NCBI GenBank assembly: GCA_012842105.1
Contig: DUTL01000253.1
Span: 1 to 9,536, forward strand
Origin: Candidatus Fermentithermobacillaceae bacterium
GTDB lineage: Bacteria; Bacillota; Sulfobacillia; Fermentithermobacillales; Fermentithermobacillaceae
DNA: 9,536 bases
Direction of reading: 5' to 3'
In this document: positions 5,442-9,536 of the stretch, piece by piece
Layout of the letters: each line of letters begins with the position of its first letter
Position numbering within the stretch: the stretch's first letter is position 1
The notes under the pieces: generated by a model
Seen by the model: only the letters and a program-made list of their open reading frames with translations
The model's database searches: none
What the model was told of the DNA's origin: nothing
Program-made: the position numbers and the translations under genes

Positions 5442-6680
5442 TTGAGACATAGCAAAAACATTGAAGCAAGCAGTTCGGGTCGGATAGGGCTTTCACAAGT
5501 GTCTGCCCCCTCGAAGGTCAGGGCCGGTTTATCGGCACTGTATTTTCTGACATATCTAGGGCTGGGCGTATATTGGACTTACGGAAATGTGTACTTCCGC
5601 GACATCGGCGTATCAGTAGCGGAGATAGGAATGCTAAACGCACTTTATTTTGGTGTTGCTATCTTTGGCCACCCGTTTTTCGGATATATATATGACAAGT
5701 TACCGCGAAAATACATAACCATAGGTGCAACTGCAATACTCGCCGCTCTCACGGGTTTTATGGTGCCTGCCCAGAATTCTGCCATAGGGCGCGCTGTGAT
5801 ATATGCCTTGTTTTCGCTGTTCTCTTCAGCGCTAATGCCCCTTATGGATGCAGGAGCGTTAATGTGGTGCAGCAAACATGACGTACCTTTTCAGGCAGTA
5901 AGAATATGGGGGACCATCGGATATCTTTTCTCTTCAGTGCTGGGTGGCATGATTCTCGAGAGTGTTGATCTTGCCTGGTCCTATTACGTAACCGGCATAG
6001 TACTTTCAGTAGTCTCAACGCTTGTTCTTGCCTTTAACAAAGCAGGGTGTCTTCCGTATAACAGCGCTTCGGGCACTTTATCTAAGCCCATGAACCTGAA
6101 CGATGTGAAAACCGTTGTAACAAGCAAGGCGTTTCTCCAACTCTTAATAATTGCTTTTCTTTTCAGAATCGCATTCACCGGGCCTCTGAGCCTTTATACC
6201 GTGTATTTGGATCACAGGGGATACAGTGCCAGCCAGATCGGCTATATCATGATCGTAGGCGGGCTGAGCGAAATCATCATCTTGCTCGGAAAGAAAGAGT
6301 TCTTAGATCGCATTCCAGGAGATTGGCTGCTTACCATGGCGGTAGTTCTCTCGGGAGTGAGATGGCTCTTGGCCATAAATATACAGAGCTATCTGGGGCT
6401 CTTGACTCTACAGTTGATTTCGGGCACTAACTTCATACTGTTTTACATGGTGGCAGTGGAGAAAACCAACCGGTTGTTTCCTGAGCAATTATCCGGGGTA
6501 GGGCAAACTGTTTTCGGCTCTGTGTTTTACGGGCTTGGCCCGGTCATAGGCTCTCTTTTGGCGGGGCTTATGGTGGAAAATGCAGGATACGAAAAGTCAT
6601 TCTGCATTTTCGCAGTCATGTGCTTGTGTGTAGGGTTTGTACAGGCACTGCTGTCCAGGAAGCCCAAAATCCAGGACTAA
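5442..6680 (+). CDS. MFS transporter, HcaT/LacY-like (MFS_1-like family)
   Basis: A 412-residue polytopic membrane protein with about twelve hydrophobic segments, consistent with a proton-coupled major facilitator. The first membrane span is at about residues 29-48; the loop GYIYDKLPRKY (81-91) corresponds to the MFS motif A between helices 2 and 3; RIWGTIGYL (154-162) is typical of the phenylpropionate (HcaT) and related permeases. The N-terminal 25 residues are hydrophilic. The start is TTG at 5442, supported by GAGGG eight bases ahead; no in-frame ATG precedes the first helix. An out-of-frame ATG just before it would make only a five-codon peptide. The gap from the dehydrogenase gene is 127 bases with no clear terminator, so co-transcription is possible. 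The substrate is unknown; small organic acids, sugars and nucleosides are known for relatives. Confidence 0.87.
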   Translation: MRHSKNIEASSSGRIGLSQVSAPSKVRAGLSALYFLTYLGLGVYWTYGNVYFRDIGVSVAEIGMLNALYFGVAIFGHPFFGYIYDKLPRKYITIGATAILAALTGFMVPAQNSAIGRAVIYALFSLFSSALMPLMDAGALMWCSKHDVPFQAVRIWGTIGYLFSSVLGGMILESVDLAWSYYVTGIVLSVVSTLVLAFNKAGCLPYNSASGTLSKPMNLNDVKTVVTSKAFLQLLIIAFLFRIAFTGPLSLYTVYLDHRGYSASQIGYIMIVGGLSEIIILLGKKEFLDRIPGDWLLTMAVVLSGVRWLLAINIQSYLGLLTLQLISGTNFILFYMVAVEKTNRLFPEQLSGVGQTVFGSVFYGLGPVIGSLLAGLMVENAGYEKSFCIFAVMCLCVGFVQALLSRKPKIQD

Positions 6681-6782
6681 AGAATGCGCCGTTGCTATCT
6701 GTAAGGGATTTTTCGTTTCGATGTAGAATATAGAAGTGCTTGCTTTTTGCCAAACATGATTGCTACGAAAGGGCGAATGGCC

Positions 6783-7475
6783 GTGAAGGGTACCCTGATA
6801 AATACAGCAGCGATTTTTGCAGGAACGTTTGTGGGGTTACTTGCGGGTAACAGGTATCCGGACAAAATGAAAGAGACCGTAATGAGCGGCCTGGGCCTTG
6901 TGACCAGTATCATAGGAATAAAGATGGCGCTTCAATCTGAGAACATCCTTTATCCGTTGGCCGGGATAGCTTTGGGCGCAATTGCTGGAGAAATGATTGA
7001 TATTGACTTTTGGATTAACCGGCTTGGCGACTTCCTTGAGAAGAATTTTGGCAAGCAATCCCAAGGCCTGTTCGCCAGGGGGTTTGTCACGGCGACCTTG
7101 CTGTTCTGCATTGGGCCAATGGCAATCATCGGCGGGATACAGGACGGCCTTACCGGAGACTTTAGCACTCTTGCCGCCAAAGCCACCATTGACGGATTTA
7201 CCTCGATAGCGTTCGCTTCTTCTTTGGGGCCAGGCGTTGGTTTCTCAGCTTTGCCGGTGTTTGTTTACCAGGGAGCTATTACCCTGGGAGCAGGATTTTT
7301 CGACAGGGTTTTAAGTGCAGAGATGGTAACTGAGATGACGGCGGCAGGCGGCCTCTTGCTGTTTGCCATAGGCCTCGGCCTCTTGGAAGTGAAGAAAATC
7401 AGGGTTGCCAACCTCTTGCCGGCAATATTCCTGACTCCGGTAATTTGCTATTTGGCCGGATTGATTGGCGGGTAA
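6783..7475 (+). CDS. DUF554 family membrane protein (YqgA/YdfK-like)
   Basis: A 230-residue predicted inner-membrane protein of unknown function. The N-terminus KGTLINTAAIFAGTFVGLL (2-20) is the family's typical opening. GAIAGE is at 65-70 and GPMAIIGGIQDGLTGD at 111-126, followed by further glycine-rich hydrophobic spans ending near 228. I choose GTG at 6783 because AAAGGG lies nine bases ahead and the protein then begins as the family does. ATG at 6777 is too close to that site, while ATG 6756 and TTG 6747 have no ribosome site. E. coli YqgA is a relative, also uncharacterised. It follows the MFS gene by 102 bases on the same strand. The family's glycine-rich helices suggest transport, but no substrate is known. 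Confidence 0.88.
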   Translation: MKGTLINTAAIFAGTFVGLLAGNRYPDKMKETVMSGLGLVTSIIGIKMALQSENILYPLAGIALGAIAGEMIDIDFWINRLGDFLEKNFGKQSQGLFARGFVTATLLFCIGPMAIIGGIQDGLTGDFSTLAAKATIDGFTSIAFASSLGPGVGFSALPVFVYQGAITLGAGFFDRVLSAEMVTEMTAAGGLLLFAIGLGLLEVKKIRVANLLPAIFLTPVICYLAGLIGG

Positions 7476-7639
7476 TCAACATCAGTGCAAGGCTTGCCAG
7501 GTTGTTTTATCAAGATTCTGCGTTAGAAAACCCTTCTTGAATAGGTTCATGCCTCAAAAGCCCTTTGGTGTCTTAGCGTCGCCTCTGGGATCTCAAAATG
7601 ACGGCCAGGCAGTTTCAGGGTGCAGGAAATCATTAACCG

Positions 7640-7681
7640 GCTGTAATTGATCTTGATCAGCCTGCATTCACGGTTTACAGC
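7640..7681. other. Inverted repeat GCTGTAA-N28-TTACAGC enclosing the FNR-like site
   Basis: Perfect 7-bp arms at 7640-7646 and 7675-7681 flank the TTGAT-N4-ATCAG site, which begins at the base after the left arm. The right arm abuts the proposed -35 element. It could be a second regulator's site overlapping the promoter; this is not established. The stretch before it, 7476-7639, shows no gene or clear terminator. Confidence 0.35.
7647..7660 (+). promoter_or_regulatory. FNR/CRP-family-like site TTGAT-CTTG-ATCAG
   Basis: The sequence matches the FNR-type consensus TTGAT-N4-ATCAA at nine of ten defined positions. Its centre is about 62 bases upstream of the start point predicted from the promoter at 7682-7710, the usual class I activator position (-61.5). 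It lies upstream of an extracytoplasmic flavin reductase, a gene type often induced without oxygen. Binding is inferred. Confidence 0.5.
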
Positions 7682-7710
7682 TTGAAGTGTGTGCCTTCAT
7701 GCACTATCAT
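7682..7710 (+). promoter_or_regulatory. Predicted promoter TTGAAG-N17-TATCAT for the flavin reductase
   Basis: The -35 element TTGAAG (7682-7687) and -10 element TATCAT (7705-7710) have the ideal 17-base spacing. The start point would be near 7716, giving a leader of about 265 bases before the reductase ATG. A promoter nearer the gene cannot be excluded. Confidence 0.5.
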
Positions 7711-7716
7711 ATTATT

Positions 7717-7982
7717 GACGGAAAATCTTAACCTATGGTTGCTTGAATTAGAAGTAATTTTGAACCGGCTTAGCTTTCTGAACCACTTTCTGAAACGAAA
7801 GTGTGATTTCCCCGGGAGGGAGGACTGATACCAGAAGCTTCGGCGACGTTCTTTTTTCAGCCAATTGAGGCATGAATTGAATATGTGATTGGGGCTTCAA
7901 TTGGTCGCGTTGAAATACCAACCAGTACAAGTAGATGTAGCAATTCTAACTACCAGTAGGACAATCTAGGAGGAAAAACCAG
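7717..7982 (+). other. Structured leader of the flavin reductase gene
   Basis: This long untranslated stretch contains CACTTTC (7784-7790) pairing with GAAAGTG (7797-7803), a perfect 7-bp stem with six-base loop. Further on, CCAATTGA (7861-7868) pairs with TCAATTGG (7897-7904), and an alternative left arm AATTGAA (7875-7881) can pair with TTCAATT (7896-7902); these two pairings exclude each other. A run of six T lies near 7853-7858. No known riboswitch class was recognised. It ends in the strong ribosome site AGGAGG (7968-7973). Confidence 0.4.
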
Positions 7983-9410
7983 ATGAATTTTCGCAACAAA
8001 GTTGCAGCAATTGTTGTTGCTCTAGCGCTGTTTGCCACAGGAACCATCTTGACCGGTTGCCAGCCCAAAGGCGAACAGGCAGACGTAGTCGTGATAGGAG
8101 GCGGCGGGGCAGGATTATCAGCAGCTGTTACAGCAGCTGAAAACGGCGCCAAAGTTGTCTTGCTCGAGAAAATGCCTATGTTAGGCGGCAATACTTTGAG
8201 GGCCCAGACTGGATTCAACGCAGCCGGAACTAAGTACCAGGCTGAGGAAGGCATTACAGACACAGCCGATGTACATTTCCAGGATACAATGAAGGGCGGA
8301 AAAGACAAGAACGATCCCGAATTGGTAAAGACTCTTACCGAAAACGCCAATGAGTCGCTGGAATGGCTCAATGGTTTAGGAACGAGTTTGACCAAGATCC
8401 AGCTTCTAGGCGGAGCCACTAATGCTAGGACCCATGCTCCCACTGAGGGCGGTTATGCAGGCCCGGTTATGATTAAGTGCATGGAGAAGGCAGCCAGGGA
8501 CAAGGGAGTGGAGATTCTACTCGAAACCAAGGCTACTGAGATTACTGTTGATAAGAACGGAAAAGTGACCGGTGTAAAAGCAACAGACAAAGACGGAAAA
8601 GAGATTGAATTTGGCGCCAAAGCAGTTGTCATAGCTACCGGGGGATTCGGAGCTAACAATGAAATGGTTGCCAAGTACAATGCCAAACTTGAAGGATTCG
8701 ACACCACCAACCACAAGGGTGCCACCGGTGACGGAATTGTAATGGCTGAAGCCGCCGGCGCTGCACTAAAGGACATGGAGTACATCCAGATTCACCCCAC
8801 AGTAGTTCCAGGCAAGGGAGTTTTGATTGCTGAGGGTATGCGCGGAAAAGGCGCAATTTTGGTTAACGCAGAAGGCAAACGCTTTGTGCAGGAACTTAAA
8901 ACCAGAGACCTGGTATCAGAGGCAACCCTTGAGCAGGAAGGCAAGTATGCATTTGTCCTGTTTGATCAGGCAATTCGGGATGATGCTCAGCTTGTTGAAG
9001 CAAAAGAGCAGCAGAGTTCTCTGGTTTCAGGTGAAACCCTCGAGGAACTTGCCGAGAAGATTGGCGTTCCTGCTGATGCGCTTGTGGAAACCGTAACCAA
9101 GTACAACGGTTATGTTGAAGCAGGAGAGGACCCGGATTTTGGCCGCACAAAGATGGCAGCCAAAATCGAAGTAGGCCCATTCTGGGCAGTTAAGGTTACT
9201 CCTGCAATCCACCATACTATGGCCGGTATTGCAATTAACACCAAGGCTCAAGTTCTGGATACCGACGGAAATGCCATACCCGGGCTATATGCAGCAGGCG
9301 AAGTTACAGGTGGAGTACACGGAGCCAACAGGCTAGGCGGTAACGCTCTTAGCGATATCATTGTATTTGGCCGTATAGCAGGCAAAGAAGCAGCTTCTTT
9401 TGGGGAGTAA
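7983..9410 (+). CDS. Lipoprotein flavin reductase, fumarate reductase/flavocytochrome c family
   Basis: A 475-residue FAD enzyme, exported and lipid-anchored: a hydrophobic stretch ends in the lipobox LTGC with Cys26. The FAD-binding motif VVVIGGGGAGLSAA is at 35-48 and the distal FAD motif GLYAAGEVTGGVHGANRLGGNAL at 434-456. Aligned by eye to Shewanella Fcc3, the catalytic set is present: His271 (H365), Glu284 (E378), Arg287 (R381), the proton donor Arg308 (R402), His410 (H504) and Arg450 (R544). Ala283 replaces T377 and Leu281 replaces M375 at the substrate pocket. It therefore probably reduces an unsaturated carboxylate such as fumarate, urocanate or a relative; the exact substrate is open. 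It has no CXXCH heme motifs and no FMN-binding domain, so electrons must come from a separate partner. The ATG has AGGAGG nine bases ahead. It stands apart from the upstream genes by 507 bases. Confidence 0.92.
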   Translation: MNFRNKVAAIVVALALFATGTILTGCQPKGEQADVVVIGGGGAGLSAAVTAAENGAKVVLLEKMPMLGGNTLRAQTGFNAAGTKYQAEEGITDTADVHFQDTMKGGKDKNDPELVKTLTENANESLEWLNGLGTSLTKIQLLGGATNARTHAPTEGGYAGPVMIKCMEKAARDKGVEILLETKATEITVDKNGKVTGVKATDKDGKEIEFGAKAVVIATGGFGANNEMVAKYNAKLEGFDTTNHKGATGDGIVMAEAAGAALKDMEYIQIHPTVVPGKGVLIAEGMRGKGAILVNAEGKRFVQELKTRDLVSEATLEQEGKYAFVLFDQAIRDDAQLVEAKEQQSSLVSGETLEELAEKIGVPADALVETVTKYNGYVEAGEDPDFGRTKMAAKIEVGPFWAVKVTPAIHHTMAGIAINTKAQVLDTDGNAIPGLYAAGEVTGGVHGANRLGGNALSDIIVFGRIAGKEAASFGE

Positions 9411-9431
9411 AATACACGGGCGCTTGTGCTG

Positions 9432-9459
9432 ACCGGTTGAGTTTGATTCAGTAACCGGT
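9432..9459 (+). other. Inverted repeat ACCGGTT-N14-AACCGGT after the flavin reductase
   Basis: Perfect 7-bp arms at 9432-9438 and 9453-9459, beginning 22 bases after the stop codon. It sits just before the stronger hairpin at 9475-9495 and probably forms part of the same 3' end structure. Confidence 0.4.
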
Positions 9460-9474
9460 GATGATATACGAAAT

Positions 9475-9495
9475 GGGGCCGGAGAGTCCGGCCCC
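9475..9495 (+). terminator. Strong GC hairpin, probable transcription terminator
   Basis: GGGGCCGGA and TCCGGCCCC form a perfect 9-bp stem with loop GAG, 65 bases after the reductase stop. The following TCTCACGTTCC is pyrimidine-rich but not a true T-run, so this is a weaker intrinsic terminator than the stem suggests; a purely stabilising role is the alternative. Confidence 0.5.
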
Positions 9496-9536
9496 TCTCA
9501 CGTTCCCCGAAAGGCTACAAAGAAAGATGGGGAATC

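Noticed and set aside
7946..8443. 165-codon minus-strand frame opposite the flavin reductase
   Set aside because: It lies opposite a clear coding sequence, has no ribosome site, and has the composition of an antisense shadow.

Overview
The window looks like chromosome from an anaerobic, Clostridia-type Bacillota, though this is inference. The signs are strong AGGAGG ribosome sites 8-10 bases before starts, frequent GTG and TTG starts, lipobox signal peptides on an amino-acid-binding protein and on a flavin reductase, and an FNR/CRP-like site upstream of that reductase. Seven genes are convincing, plus the 5' end of an eighth. No rRNA, tRNA, CRISPR array or intact mobile element was recognised.

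Layout. Positions 1-1829 (minus strand) hold a polar amino-acid ABC importer in the order binding lipoprotein, permease, ATPase; the ATPase runs off the left edge. Positions 1830-2871 are about 1 kb without a convincing protein gene, but rich in structure: a 16-bp tandem repeat, strong hairpins behind a well-formed minus-strand promoter, a REP-like palindrome, and three evenly spaced 19-bp dyads. Positions 2872-3684 (minus) encode SfsA. A 517-base divergent region follows. On the plus strand come a stand-alone homoserine dehydrogenase (4202-5314), an MFS permease of the HcaT/LacY-like type (5442-6680) and a DUF554 membrane protein (6783-7475). After a 507-base leader comes a secreted lipoprotein flavin reductase of the fumarate reductase/flavocytochrome c family (7983-9410), followed by strong hairpins.

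How the genes may work together. The ABC cassette imports a polar amino acid. The dehydrogenase, MFS and DUF554 genes are co-oriented with gaps of 127 and 102 bases and could share a transcript, but no common pathway is evident. The flavin reductase appears to be separately controlled and probably uses an unsaturated carboxylate as an extracytoplasmic electron acceptor. It has neither a heme nor an FMN domain, so its electron donor must be encoded elsewhere.

The best candidates for something undescribed are the minus-strand structured RNA (about 2475 down to 2187) and the phased TGGTAC-N7-GTACCA array (2656-2779). Both rest on reading the sequence alone, and homologue alignments are needed to confirm them.
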